Counted from the first letter of the stretch, positions 1 through 9,423 are shown. The stretch: 64,000 nucleotides of DNA from Candidatus Electryonea clarkiae (GCA_030765455.1 JAVCCM010000083.1:62001-126000); one strand, 5' to 3'. The notes: generated by a model from the letters alone, not told the origin. Program-made: numbers and translations.

Positions 1-652
1 GCGTATATACCGGTTGACCAATCAGACGTTCCGGTTTAAAACCAAAAACATCTACTCTACTGTTTACAAAGGTTACTATTCCTGCTGCATCAGTAGAATA
101 AATAATATCGTTAACGTTTTCAAGTATTTTTGAAAGATACGCCTTTGATCGTTCGGATTCCACATAATCATAAGCATGTTTGATAGCAACTGCTGCCTGG
201 TATGACGCTAAATAAACGAGGGTCAGCTTGTATTGATTGACTTTGTCGGAAGAAATATTACTCGAGGCAAATAGTATCCCTACTCGTTTATCACCTACAA
301 TCAAAGGTATGAGAAGAATTTCACTATCGTCTTCACGCTTACCTTTCAGTGATGAATGTGATTGTGTGAAAACAGGTTGTTTTTGATCGAATACCCAGTC
401 AACAACCCCTTCTTCCCTTAAGGATAAAGCCTGATCCAATAAATCCAATGATTCTGAACCAACTGGAATAAAGTCAGATGGTGAACCAGAGAAAATGTAT
501 AAACCAATCTGTTTGATCGAAATCAAACTCTTTATTATATCAAAAAGAGCTGATGCTACCTGTTCAGGATCCAGCGTTACGCTGATCCGCTCTGATAGCT
601 GCTGGAAAATATTCAGTTCTTCCCGAGAATCCTTGTTTTCCAAAATATCCAC
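1..652 (-). CDS. GAF-PAS sensor protein (3' part beyond window)
   Basis: The reading frame starts at a GTG (650-652) and stays open to the left edge, about 217 codons. An in-frame TAG lies just upstream and an AAGGA lies about 12 nt before the GTG, so the start is fairly constrained. The first 170 residues look like a GAF domain (begins V-D-I-L-E-N-K; central IPLIVGDKRVGILFAS). A PAS segment follows (ILENVNDIIYSTDAAGIVTF, then GFKPERLIGQPV). GAF-PAS order is typical of a signalling kinase or diguanylate cyclase, but the output domain lies outside the window and cannot be named. It sits 46 nt after an HDOD gene on the same strand, so the two may be cotranscribed. Domain calls are by eye. Confidence 0.75.
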   Translation of the reverse strand, partial: MDILENKDSREELNIFQQLSERISVTLDPEQVASALFDIIKSLISIKQIGLYIFSGSPSDFIPVGSESLDLLDQALSLREEGVVDWVFDQKQPVFTQSHSSLKGKREDDSEILLIPLIVGDKRVGILFASSNISSDKVNQYKLTLVYLASYQAAVAIKHAYDYVESERSKAYLSKILENVNDIIYSTDAAGIVTFVNSRVDVFGFKPERLIGQPVYT

Positions 653-698
653 TATAGTCTAAAATCCTTAATGGAAAAATATTTTGATATTGTTACCA

Positions 699-1562
699 TC
701 AGAAGGACCTTGATTTCAAAATATCTAATAATCCGGTTGCCTGGCGATATAATTCCTTTATCTGGTTCCGAAGCTCTATCTCTTCATATCCAGGCAGCGT
801 TTTAATGATATGTTGCGGCTCCGGAAGGTATGGTGCGTCTGAGTCATGTCGAAACCCACTTCTGTGTGCAAGCCAGTTTGCCAATATCACACATTTTGAA
901 AGATCAATGGTTTGCTCTTCTAAAGGTTGATGAACCTGTTTGGCTGCTATTACCATTTGTTCAGGCAATTTCCATCTTTCCAGAAGCCATGAAGTGACTT
1001 CCGCATGGTTCGTGCCTAACATCTCATTTTCAACTTCATATTGATGGCGAGAGTTCGACCTGGCTTCATTGATAACTTCTTTATATTTATTTGACCAGTA
1101 AGAAGCTAATAGCAATCTTCCCAGGTCATGCATTAATCCCACTACAAATGCTTCTCCGGCTAATCCAATCCGCCATTTTTGAGCGATGATACGTGATCCG
1201 GCTGCAACCGCGAGACTGTGTGACCAGAATCGTTCAGGATCCAACAATGATTGTTCGAATGCAGAATCCGCAAGTCTAAGTGTGGTGATACCCAATGCTA
1301 TTTCTCTAACAGTATCGAATCCTAGAACGACGATTGCGAGTGGGACTGTTCCGATAGATTTTGAATAACCGTAAAATTTGGAATTCGCCTGCTTTAATAA
1401 TCTTGCAGTTAGAGTGGCATCAGAAGATATAACTGCTGCTAAATCCCTTGCAGTCGTTGAAGGATCTTCTACAAGAGTTTGTACCTGCAATACCGCTTGA
1501 GGAAGAGGAGGAATCTCCAGGTCATCTTTAATTGATTTCTGTATCTTATCTCTCATAATCAT
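699..1562 (-). CDS. HDOD domain signalling protein
   Basis: A 287-residue protein made almost entirely of one HDOD domain, a catalytically degenerate relative of the HD phosphohydrolases. The N-terminal half carries the usual PPLPQAVLQV and ISSDATLTARLLKQANS blocks. The middle has GLMHDLGRLLL, the HDOD counterpart of an HD motif. HDOD proteins act in bacterial signalling, often near chemotaxis and flagellar genes, without known enzymatic activity. The gene lies 309 nt downstream of the last flagellar-operon gene and probably has its own promoter, because a hairpin at 1788-1805 separates them. The ATG is preceded only by a weak GGAA. A second HDOD gene lies at 45021-46322. Confidence 0.88.
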   Translation of the reverse strand: MIMRDKIQKSIKDDLEIPPLPQAVLQVQTLVEDPSTTARDLAAVISSDATLTARLLKQANSKFYGYSKSIGTVPLAIVVLGFDTVREIALGITTLRLADSAFEQSLLDPERFWSHSLAVAAGSRIIAQKWRIGLAGEAFVVGLMHDLGRLLLASYWSNKYKEVINEARSNSRHQYEVENEMLGTNHAEVTSWLLERWKLPEQMVIAAKQVHQPLEEQTIDLSKCVILANWLAHRSGFRHDSDAPYLPEPQHIIKTLPGYEEIELRNQIKELYRQATGLLDILKSRSF

Positions 1563-1871
1563 TAATTTCCAACCGAAGTTGTCAATAACATAGCTTTTTT
1601 GCCCTTCTCAAAGGATTAGAAATCCTGATAATATATGACCATATATTTGAAATTCTCAGGTTGAAATTTATGAAGTTATACACAACAATTCAAGAAGAAA
1701 TATAAATTAATCATTTCATGTCATCAAATTTTGAAAACTGACAATCAAGATATTTAATTTCAATGTTCTAATTATATTGAGCTAAGAACGGGCTGTGCAG
1801 CCCGTCATTCTAATTCGCTATATACTTTTCTATAAACAATATTATTAATTATATCTTATAAATTCATGTAC
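1563..1871. other. Intergenic region with one hairpin
   Basis: This 309-nt AT-rich gap separates the end of the flagellar cluster from the HDOD gene. The only clear structure is the hairpin at 1788-1805. No promoter match that I would defend was seen, and there is no convincing small ORF. Confidence 0.5.
1788..1805 (-). terminator. Hairpin, probable end of flagellar operon
   Basis: ACGGGCT and AGCCCGT form a perfect 7-bp GC-rich stem around GTGC. It lies 67 nt beyond the stop codon of the last flagellar-cluster gene. In minus-strand direction it is followed by TTCTTAGC, a poor U-tract, so it is either a weak intrinsic terminator or an RNA 3' end processing signal. Confidence 0.5.
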
Positions 1872-2228
1872 TTATAATTCTATATCCAGGTTTTGTCCTT
1901 TTCCATCATCATCTTCCGGCCGTCTAAGCCTCAAGGAATCTGTATCTTCCTCAAGTTGTTCTGGTTGCTGACTGGTACGTTTACGTCTTTTTCGACTTCT
2001 TTGTTTTCCTTCCTTGTTCTTTGCCTCAGATCGAATTGATGATAATCCGGTTTTCTGTTCGGTTTGTACCGCTTGCTCCTTTGCTTCCTCTTCAATTTTG
2101 CTGCGAACGAAAACAGCGTTCTGATCGCGGGCTTTTTCAGCGCCCTCGAGCGTCTTGTCCATAGCTTCCTGTGCCAGCCATGTTTTACTAAGATTATCTT
2201 GTAAATGGACAGGTTTCACAATATTCAC
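1872..2228 (-). CDS. Small flagellar-cluster protein, Lys/Arg-rich middle
   Basis: A 118-residue soluble protein of unrecognised family. The N-terminus (MNIVKPVHLQDNLSKTW) is followed by a charged helical stretch, a strongly basic patch around residues 75-87 (KQRSRKRRKR) and an acidic tail ending GQNLDIEL. It is the last gene of the flagellar block, 94 nt after fliA. Small charged proteins in this position, just after fliA, occur in several other phyla; that comparison is from memory. The C-terminal G-Q-N-L-D-I motif recurs in the small protein between flgC and fliE (33600-33956, ending GQSLDIYA), which suggests a shared role in flagellar assembly. Function unknown. Confidence 0.7.
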   Translation of the reverse strand: MNIVKPVHLQDNLSKTWLAQEAMDKTLEGAEKARDQNAVFVRSKIEEEAKEQAVQTEQKTGLSSIRSEAKNKEGKQRSRKRRKRTSQQPEQLEEDTDSLRLRRPEDDDGKGQNLDIEL

Positions 2229-2322
2229 ATTGAAAGTTGTAAAGAGAAATTATATTATAAATAACTTTAGATTGGAAGTGCAAGCGCATGATATTCAGGA
2301 AATAATTTCGTGTGACATTTCT

Positions 2323-3114
2323 TTATTTAGCCGATTTTTCAGCATAAATTAATTTCAGTTTACCCTTCAAAGTCAACATTATTTTGCTATGGATCTGGGA
2401 TACTCGGGATTCACTGATTCCCAGTATTTCGCCGACTTCTCGTAATGTTAATTCCTCATAATAATAAAGAGCGATAACAAGTCTTTCCTGCTGGCTGAGA
2501 CCCTTAATCATTGTCTTTGCAATATCTTTCGCTTGTTCCCATTCAAGCACGCCATCCAGATCTGGAGAATTAACATCTTGTATCGCTTCCGAAAGGGTAC
2601 TCATATCCCCTTCAGCACTTTGGTATGGCTCGTCCAATGAAAGAATCGATACAATTTTAACTTCATCTATTAGAGAATAATAATCATTGATATCGAGTTC
2701 CATTTCACCCGCGACCTCGTAATCAAACGGAACTCTTCCAAGGGAACCTTCCAATTTTACTAATACTGACTCAAGTGATTTTGCCTTAGTGCGAATTGAC
2801 CTGGGCATCCAATCGTAGTCGCGCAGGCCATCAAGAATACTGCCTCTAATTCTGGGTACTGCATAGGTCTCAAATTTGAATCCAAGGCTTATCTGGTAAT
2901 TGTTTATAGCTGATACAAGTCCTATAATTCCAGAGCTTACAAGTTCATCGATTTCTACAGAATTTGGTAGTCCCATTTTCAATCTCCCGGCTACCTGCCG
3001 GACGAGGGGGATATACCTCACCACCAGTTCATCCTTGATTTTCTGGGTCCTGTTATCAGTCCAGAGTTTCCAGATTGAATCAGCATCCAACTTAGCTAAA
3101 TCGGAGACTGTCAT
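2323..3114 (-). CDS. fliA: Flagellar RNA polymerase sigma factor FliA (sigma-28)
   Basis: A 263-residue sigma-70 family protein of FliA/WhiG size. Region 2 is clear (ELVSSGIIGLVSAINNY, then FETYAVPRIRGSILDGLRD, about residues 57-100), and region 4 shows the helix-turn-helix REVGEILGISESRVSQIHS near residues 222-240. FliA directs RNA polymerase to late flagellar promoters (filament, motor, chemotaxis). Its ATG overlaps the stop of the preceding small membrane protein by 4 nt (ATGA), so the two are translationally coupled. No FlgM anti-sigma gene was seen in the window. Confidence 0.96.
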   Translation of the reverse strand: MTVSDLAKLDADSIWKLWTDNRTQKIKDELVVRYIPLVRQVAGRLKMGLPNSVEIDELVSSGIIGLVSAINNYQISLGFKFETYAVPRIRGSILDGLRDYDWMPRSIRTKAKSLESVLVKLEGSLGRVPFDYEVAGEMELDINDYYSLIDEVKIVSILSLDEPYQSAEGDMSTLSEAIQDVNSPDLDGVLEWEQAKDIAKTMIKGLSQQERLVIALYYYEELTLREVGEILGISESRVSQIHSKIMLTLKGKLKLIYAEKSAK

Positions 3115-3392
3115 CCAATTTGCTCCCTGTTTTCGGATGGGATATCTTCTTCATGATCATCTTCATCAAATCCATGCTGCATCTCATGCAATCGTCTGAT
3201 TTCAAAATCGTTCAATAGTTTTGTTGTTATACTTGTAAATATTATGTTTATAATCTTAAAAGTAAAAAAAACTATTATGCCACGGAAAATTGAAACCAGA
3301 ATTGCATTTCCCTGGTACAGGCTGAAGCCCATAATTCCGAATAACAGCACAAAACTGATGGCATTTGCTAAATCTTTCCATGAAGGTGTCAT
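3111..3392 (-). CDS. Small membrane protein between flhG and fliA
   Basis: A 93-residue protein with two closely spaced hydrophobic segments (about residues 12-30 and 35-55) and an acidic, His-containing cytoplasmic-type tail (FDEDDHEEDIPSEN). It overlaps flhG by 4 nt and fliA by 4 nt, so it is an integral part of the flhF-flhG-fliA translational unit. I do not recognise the family. Its tight coupling suggests a role with FlhG or FliA at the membrane, but nothing in the sequence proves it. Confidence 0.75.
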   Translation of the reverse strand: MTPSWKDLANAISFVLLFGIMGFSLYQGNAILVSIFRGIIVFFTFKIINIIFTSITTKLLNDFEIRRLHEMQHGFDEDDHEEDIPSENREQIG

Positions 3393-4270
3393 ACTTTCTC
3401 CTTACTACGAAGAATTTTTTGGAGAAAATTCATTTTTTCATTTGATGAAACCGGTAACTTAAGCAATTTTCTTGCTATCATGATCATCGCTATGGATACT
3501 GCGCTCCTCGGAAATAATGAGATGAATGGTTCTCGCCTTGCTACTGCTGCCGGAACACTGGGATCGATTGGAAGAAAACCAAGCATGTGTGTATCAACAT
3601 TCAAAAAATTCTTCACAACCAAATGAAGTTTTTCAAAGGTTTCTATTGCATCAGATTGCTTTGCAGCAAGGTTGATCATTATATGCATCCTAAGCGCCGG
3701 ATTTCTTGCTACGGCTATTTTAATCATGGCATAAGCATCAGTGATCGAAGTTGGTTCAGAATTAGTGACTAATACCACGTCGTCAGCCCCAATAACGAAC
3801 TGGACTACATTCTCTGATAATCCCGCTCCAGTATCGACAACGATGATATCAAATTGCCTTTCCAACTCATTGAAAATATCAAATATCTTTCTCCTGACTT
3901 CTTCATCATGCTCAAGAACTTCAATTACACCATTACTGCCAGGAAGAATTTTTATTCCTTCAGGACCATTCACCAGTACTTCAGACAAAAAGATTTTACC
4001 GAATATCATCTCCGGCAAAGTATGTTTTATCTTTATACCTAATAAAATATCGATATTTGCTAAATTGGTATCGGCATCAACCAGCAGAACACGTTTTCCA
4101 AGTTTGGCAAAAGCAATTGCCAGATTAAGGCTGACATTTGATTTTCCAACTCCTCCCTTTCCAGACGTGACAGCAATCCTCCAGGCAATTTTTTCACCTT
4201 TTATATCTACTGAGGGGCGTTTGTTTGATCTTGCCTGCTGGCGTAATGACTCTGCCTGATCCGGGCTCAT
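3389..4270 (-). CDS. flhG: MinD-like ATPase FlhG (FleN/YlxH)
   Basis: A 293-residue ParA/MinD-superfamily ATPase that controls flagellar number and placement with FlhF. The deviant Walker A box TSGKGGVGKSNVSLNLA lies at about residues 35-51, and VVDTGAGLSENVV is the Walker B region. The N-terminus carries PDQAESLRQQ, the DQAxxLR activator motif through which FlhG stimulates the FlhF GTPase. The C-terminal helix (IARKLLKLPVSSNEKMNFLQ) fits a MinD-type membrane-targeting segment. It follows flhF after a 185-nt gap and overlaps the next small gene. Confidence 0.94.
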   Translation of the reverse strand: MSPDQAESLRQQARSNKRPSVDIKGEKIAWRIAVTSGKGGVGKSNVSLNLAIAFAKLGKRVLLVDADTNLANIDILLGIKIKHTLPEMIFGKIFLSEVLVNGPEGIKILPGSNGVIEVLEHDEEVRRKIFDIFNELERQFDIIVVDTGAGLSENVVQFVIGADDVVLVTNSEPTSITDAYAMIKIAVARNPALRMHIMINLAAKQSDAIETFEKLHLVVKNFLNVDTHMLGFLPIDPSVPAAVARREPFISLFPRSAVSIAMIMIARKLLKLPVSSNEKMNFLQKILRSKEKV

Positions 4271-4455
4271 TTATTTGCTTTCATCAATTCTAAATCCTGT
4301 AACTTAAATGCAATATGCGTATTTCAAACAACAGATTGCTTTGACGCCGATTGTTTCATCGTGTTAAAAAATATTTAAATAAAACTTGCCAGGCTAAAAT
4401 GCTTGACAACATTTGCTATTATTATACATATAGTTACAACTTGATTTTATCACGC

Positions 4456-5724
4456 TTAAACCATCCTGAAATTTGAGCGCCGAACCTTGTTGAATGTTTC
4501 TCTATTCAAGATCCAGTTCGCCAATTTTTCAGGTTCAACAGGTAGAATATCGTCAGGAACATTCTGTCCAATCGTTAGAAATGTCCATTTTCGTGGAATC
4601 ATTTCAGCAATATCAAGGAAATGTCCCGCTGAAGATATCTCATCAACTTTAGTCAATATTATTCTTGTTAACTGAATCTGTCCAAATCTTTTTACTATAT
4701 CGACCTGATCTTCAAGGCGTGTTCCTGCAGATAATACCAGCAGAGTTTCATCAGGCTCAGCCGCATCAATAAACTCACGAAGCTCAAGTAGTGCACCTGA
4801 GTCATTGTGGCTCCTCCCGGCAGTATCGATTAATATCACATCCTTGTCAGAATGACGTCCAATTGCCTTCTGCAATTCTTCCGGCCGGTAAACGACTTCC
4901 ATTGGTATTCCAGCGATTGATGCGAACGTTTGTAATTGTTCAACAGCTGCAATGCGGTAAGTATCTGTCGATATCAGTGCAACTTTCTTGCTGCCGTATA
5001 TCTGCTTGTTTGTTGCCATTTTGGCAAGAGTAGTAGTTTTCCCAACACCTGTGGGACCGATAAGAGCTATAACGTTGGCTTTATTCTTATTTCGGTTTTG
5101 AGGATATTTTACTGATGGAATTCGATCAGATATCATTTTTTTCAATTCTTTATCTATTAATTTATTATCCTTCAACTCATCATCTTTTAATTGTGCAAAC
5201 AGTATTTGAGTGATATCATGAGCTGTGCGTTCGTTGACTCCATTATCAACCAGGTCAATCCACCTTTTTGAGAGTTCCTCGGGCAAACCCGGCGCACTCT
5301 TATATTTCATATGATCAGCCAATTCACGCACGGAATCTTTCAATTCAGTCAACTCAGAGCGAAATTGCTGTAATTCAACAGATTTAATATTGTTTGATAA
5401 AGTTTTAGGCTTATCATTTATTTTCGGTGGCTTACTGACAACCGTTTGTTTAGGTTCATTTGTCCTGATCGGGGCTCTTCCTCCAGTCGCCAGTGCTATT
5501 TCCTCTCTTTGCTGTCGGGTAAGGCTCACCTGTGGTTTCTGCTGCAACGGATGCGAATCAGGTGTAGCTGCTGTAACTTCCACCATCTGCTTATTCAAAA
5601 AGTTTAATAGACCGCCCTTCTCAATCTTTCGAGATTGGAGAATGACCGCATCCTCACCGAGTTCTCGTCGAACCTGGTTCAATGCCTCACTCATCGATTC
5701 TGCTATATACTTTTTAATTACCAT
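4456..5724 (-). CDS. flhF: Flagellar SRP-type GTPase FlhF
   Basis: A 422-residue protein with the FlhF layout: an N-terminal basic B-domain (MVIKKYIAESMSEALNQVRRELG), a variable linker, and an SRP-GTPase NG domain from about residue 150. G1 is GPTGVGKTTTLAKMA, followed by STDTYRIAAVEQLQ, LIDTAGRSH and LTKVDE. FlhF marks the site of flagellar assembly at the pole. It lies between flhA and flhG with gaps of 242 and 185 nt, so flhF-flhG-fliA may be a subtranscript. An ATG with a short upstream pyrimidine-rich leader is used. Confidence 0.95.
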   Translation of the reverse strand: MVIKKYIAESMSEALNQVRRELGEDAVILQSRKIEKGGLLNFLNKQMVEVTAATPDSHPLQQKPQVSLTRQQREEIALATGGRAPIRTNEPKQTVVSKPPKINDKPKTLSNNIKSVELQQFRSELTELKDSVRELADHMKYKSAPGLPEELSKRWIDLVDNGVNERTAHDITQILFAQLKDDELKDNKLIDKELKKMISDRIPSVKYPQNRNKNKANVIALIGPTGVGKTTTLAKMATNKQIYGSKKVALISTDTYRIAAVEQLQTFASIAGIPMEVVYRPEELQKAIGRHSDKDVILIDTAGRSHNDSGALLELREFIDAAEPDETLLVLSAGTRLEDQVDIVKRFGQIQLTRIILTKVDEISSAGHFLDIAEMIPRKWTFLTIGQNVPDDILPVEPEKLANWILNRETFNKVRRSNFRMV

Positions 5725-5966
5725 GCTGATTTCCGTTGATGTTCGTTGTTGTCAACCCTTGAACATCTTATAATTACTGTACTATAAATAAAGCTTTCAC
5801 TTAGAACACACTTCAAACATTAAGATACACTTTACAATCTAAAACTGAAAGAATAACTTTAAAAATAATTACTCAGTTACTTTAAATATTTTACAGAGAA
5901 AAAGAACCGTCATGTTGAATGATATTATGTCATCCACATACAGGTTGCCCTGAAATTGTTAAATTA

Positions 5967-8087
5967 TCAGCTCTTTTCCAATGTAATCAATCCGACAGAT
6001 TCAACTTGTACATTTACTAACAGTTCACCATAGGATAATACAACCACCTGCGGCAGTACCGGTTCAATCAACCGGCGGAAAGTCTGCCTTACTGTAGGGG
6101 AGGCAATCACCATAGGTTGACGTCCTGATTCTGTCATTTTCTCTACTAATACCGCCAGGCTTGAATATATAGTATTGATAACATTTGGTGGCAAATCAAC
6201 CACCCCTGCCAATCCCTGTCTTCCTGAATTCTGTGCCCCATCCAACAAGGCTTGTTCTACTGATGGATCAAGAGTCAGTGTGTATATCTTACCATCACTG
6301 TCCTGAAATTTCTGTGTAATAGTTGCAGACAAAGAGTATCGAGCGTATTCGACAAGGATATCGGCATCTTTGGTCATTGGTGCATAATCTGCCAGAGTTT
6401 CCATAATAGTGCCAAGGTCTCTTATTGGTATGGACTCCTTCAACAGTTTCTGCAATACCTTATGTACCCCGCCTATTGTCATCAGGTTGGGTATCAATTC
6501 TTCGACAACAGTAGGATTGTCGCTTTTCAGATTTTCAATTAGATTATTTACATCTTTACGGCTAAGAAGCTTGTGAGCATTTGCTTTTATTACTTCAACT
6601 ATATGTGTAGCAAGAACTGCTGTCGGCTCAACAACTGTATATCCTGCATTTTCAGCTCTGTCGCGTAATCTTTCCTGAATCCAGAGTGCGGGTAATCCGT
6701 AAGTGGGTTCTTTTGTCTCAATCCCTTCAATCTTCTCCGAAGCTGTGCCGGGATTCAGTGCCAGGAAATGTCCCAGTCGCAAGTCACCGCGAGCAACTTC
6801 ATTGCCACGCATTTTGATTGTGTATTCAGTAGGCTTCAGTTGAATATTGTCCCGGATCCGGATTGGTGGAATCACGATTCCCATCTGAATCGCCTGTTGT
6901 TTCCGGATCATCGTAATCCGGCTTAACAGGTCACCTTCTTTCTCAGCATCGACCAGTGGAATCAAACCATATCCGATTTCAATTTCCATGGGATCAACGT
7001 AGAGATAATCCTCTATCTTTTCCGCCTCTTTAAGCTGTGGTTTTTCACTTATTTCAGCCAGAGAAGTCGCTTCATAAGCACGTTTTGAACGGCTCGTCAT
7101 CCAGGCTATATAACCAGTTGCGAACGAAAGTAAAAAGAATGGTATAGTTGGCATCCCAGGTACCAGGGCAAAGAAAGCAAGAACACCAGAAACAATAGCA
7201 ACCGGTTTAGTTCTCACGAGTAATTGTCCGGTAAACTCTCGACCCAGGTTCATCTCGGATGCCGCTCTTGCGACAATTATACCGGCAGCGGTAGAAATAA
7301 TCAATGCAGGAATTTGACTGACAAGTCCATCACCGATGGTCAGCATGGTATAGGTTGTCAACGCTTGATCGAATTTCATGTCAAGTTGAACCATACCGAT
7401 TACAAGTCCACCAGCGATATTGATAAACGTTATTATCAGTCCCGCCATTGCGTCGCCTCGAACGAACTTCGCAGCTCCATCCATAGCACCGTAGAAGTCT
7501 GCTTCTCTCCGGATATCATCACGACGGGTACGTGCTTCATCTTCGGAGATCAAACCATTATTCATATCAGCATCGACTGCCATTTGCTTACCTGGCATGG
7601 CGTCAAGAGTAAACCGTGCAGCAACTTCAGCTATTCGACCTGAACCCTTTGTAATAACTTGAAAATTGATAATTACAAGAATAAGGAATATAACAATTCC
7701 TACAATATAGTTGCCCTTGACAACATAGCTGCCAAAGGACGCAATTATATCACCTGCGAAGGCATCACCCAGTATCATTCGAGTCGATGCGACATTGATC
7801 CCCAGCCGGTATAAAGTGGTTATTAATAACAGTCCAGGAAACACACTGAACTCGAGTGACCGGTTGACGTACATTGCAACCACGAGTACTAACAGTGCAA
7901 TACAAATATTTACAGCAATCAGAATATCCAGTAGAAAAGCAGGGATAGGGATAATCATTAATACTATTACGCCTACCACACAAATCGCGAGAACTATGTC
8001 GCTTCGCTGCGTTAAATTGTGCAGAAATGGAATTGCGAGAACTTGCTGTTCTGTGGAAATAAAAGTCTTTGATTGCGAATCTGCCAT
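5967..8087 (-). CDS. flhA: Flagellar export gate protein FlhA
   Basis: A 706-residue protein with eight predicted membrane segments in the first half and a large cytosolic domain in the second, the usual FlhA plan. The FHIPEP signature region is intact (DEARTRRDDIRREADFYGAM, then KFVRGDAMAGLIITFINI). FlhA forms the nonameric ring of the type III export gate and docks late substrates and chaperones. The gene is separated from flhB by 241 nt that contains a good sigma-54 promoter candidate. Length is normal for the family (690-710). Confidence 0.97.
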   Translation of the reverse strand: MADSQSKTFISTEQQVLAIPFLHNLTQRSDIVLAICVVGVIVLMIIPIPAFLLDILIAVNICIALLVLVVAMYVNRSLEFSVFPGLLLITTLYRLGINVASTRMILGDAFAGDIIASFGSYVVKGNYIVGIVIFLILVIINFQVITKGSGRIAEVAARFTLDAMPGKQMAVDADMNNGLISEDEARTRRDDIRREADFYGAMDGAAKFVRGDAMAGLIITFINIAGGLVIGMVQLDMKFDQALTTYTMLTIGDGLVSQIPALIISTAAGIIVARAASEMNLGREFTGQLLVRTKPVAIVSGVLAFFALVPGMPTIPFFLLSFATGYIAWMTSRSKRAYEATSLAEISEKPQLKEAEKIEDYLYVDPMEIEIGYGLIPLVDAEKEGDLLSRITMIRKQQAIQMGIVIPPIRIRDNIQLKPTEYTIKMRGNEVARGDLRLGHFLALNPGTASEKIEGIETKEPTYGLPALWIQERLRDRAENAGYTVVEPTAVLATHIVEVIKANAHKLLSRKDVNNLIENLKSDNPTVVEELIPNLMTIGGVHKVLQKLLKESIPIRDLGTIMETLADYAPMTKDADILVEYARYSLSATITQKFQDSDGKIYTLTLDPSVEQALLDGAQNSGRQGLAGVVDLPPNVINTIYSSLAVLVEKMTESGRQPMVIASPTVRQTFRRLIEPVLPQVVVLSYGELLVNVQVESVGLITLEKS

Positions 8088-8295
8088 CGTGTTTTCAATG
8101 TTGATTATGGTTAAATAAATGATGTTCGATCTGATATTTTACTTCTAGCCTGCCTAAAGTTTTGCATCTTCTATTATCAGGCAATAGGACAAAATCAATT
8201 ATGATCTATCGAGAAATATCAGTGAACAATTATAAGAATCGAATTGAAAATGCTTAACAATCAAATGCACTACAATCAGATATCCAATTTAACGG

Positions 8296-8312
8296 AAGCA
8301 AGCGCTGTGCCT
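8296..8312 (-). promoter_or_regulatory. Sigma-54 promoter candidate upstream of flhA
   Basis: Read on the minus strand the site is AGGCACAGCGCTTGCT. The GG of the -24 box and the GC of the -12 box are separated by exactly 10 nt, as RpoN requires. The first T of TGGCAC is replaced by A; the rest is close to consensus. The predicted start would give a leader of about 200 nt before flhA. Confidence 0.5.
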
Positions 8313-8328
8313 GAACTGGAGTTGTTGA

Positions 8329-9420
8329 TTATGCTTCAATTAGTTCTTCACGTAGTTGGTAGATATAGGCGAGGATTTCCGCCACGTCCTGGAAGAATTG
8401 TCCTGGGATCTCTTCACCTATTTCGCAGGCTTTAAAAAGAGACCTTGCAAGTGGTGGGTTCTCAATGATAGGAATTTCATGTTCGCGTGCAATTTTCTTG
8501 ATTCTTTCTGCTAATATTCGCTTTCCCTTACCAACAACTTTCGGGGCAGACATAAGCTCCGGATCGTACTTCAAAGCAACAGCAACATGTACCGGGTTTG
8601 TCACAACAACGTCAGCAGTGGGTAACTCTTTGATCATTGTGTTAAAAGCAAGCTGAAACTGCATCTGGCGAATTTTCGATTTTACCTTTGGATCGCCCTC
8701 TGACATCTTCCGCTCGTCTTTTACCTCGGTTTTTGTCATTTTCAGTTCTTGCATGCTCTTCCATTTTTGATATATAAAATCAATTATCGCAATGACCAGC
8801 AATAGTACAAGTGTCCAAATTGCTACTTCAAGAATTGTTTTGAGGAGAAATATATAGATCGCTCCAACAGTGCTATCTGCAAGGGACATAAACTTCGGAA
8901 ATGAACGCTTCACTACTTTGAATGACACAAATCCAATAGCTGTCACTTTGACAAGGTTTATTAATAATCTGACCGCAGCCCTTTGATCGAACAACTTCTT
9001 AAATCCACTCATACCTTTCGCAAATGGATTCAATTTATCGAATTTGAACTGCATTGTTTTTGTTGACCAGAGAAAACCAAATTGCATCAGACCAATTGAG
9101 ACACCCACAACGACTACCACGATCAGAACAGGAGAAACAGTTATTAACCACCATCCGGTCGCTTGGGCGACGTATCCTCCCAAATTTGAAGTATCTACAG
9201 TGAAATCACTCAGATGCAGGTAAACACTGCTGATCATTGACATAATTCGCTGCAACATCCACCCACCGAATATTACCAGGGTCGATATTCCACCCAATAA
9301 CACTGCAAAACTGCTGAGTTCCCTGCTTTGAGCAACCTGACCTTCACTTCTAGATTTTGATTTGCGTCGCGAGGTTGGTTGTTCAGACTTCTCCTGACCG
9401 TCTTGATTCTCTTTCGGCAA
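8329..9420 (-). CDS. flhB: Flagellar export switch protein FlhB (TTG start)
   Basis: A 363-residue FlhB with the typical N-terminus (PKENQDGQEKSEQPTSRR), four membrane segments (about residues 30-210) and a cytosolic autocleavage domain. The cleavage site reads TNPVHVAVALKY, so the usual NPTH is NPVH; the N-P scissile pair is kept. The start is a TTG at 9418-9420, which is forced because the family N-terminus begins there and no ATG is available. It lies 3 nt after the fliR stop. FlhB switches export specificity from hook to filament substrates together with FliK, which is also encoded here. Confidence 0.95.
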   Translation of the reverse strand: MPKENQDGQEKSEQPTSRRKSKSRSEGQVAQSRELSSFAVLLGGISTLVIFGGWMLQRIMSMISSVYLHLSDFTVDTSNLGGYVAQATGWWLITVSPVLIVVVVVGVSIGLMQFGFLWSTKTMQFKFDKLNPFAKGMSGFKKLFDQRAAVRLLINLVKVTAIGFVSFKVVKRSFPKFMSLADSTVGAIYIFLLKTILEVAIWTLVLLLVIAIIDFIYQKWKSMQELKMTKTEVKDERKMSEGDPKVKSKIRQMQFQLAFNTMIKELPTADVVVTNPVHVAVALKYDPELMSAPKVVGKGKRILAERIKKIAREHEIPIIENPPLARSLFKACEIGEEIPGQFFQDVAEILAYIYQLREELIEA

Positions 9421-9423
9421 TTA

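Noticed and set aside
3741..4259. 172-codon frame opposite flhG
   Set aside because: It is antisense to a clear MinD-type gene with conserved Walker motifs.
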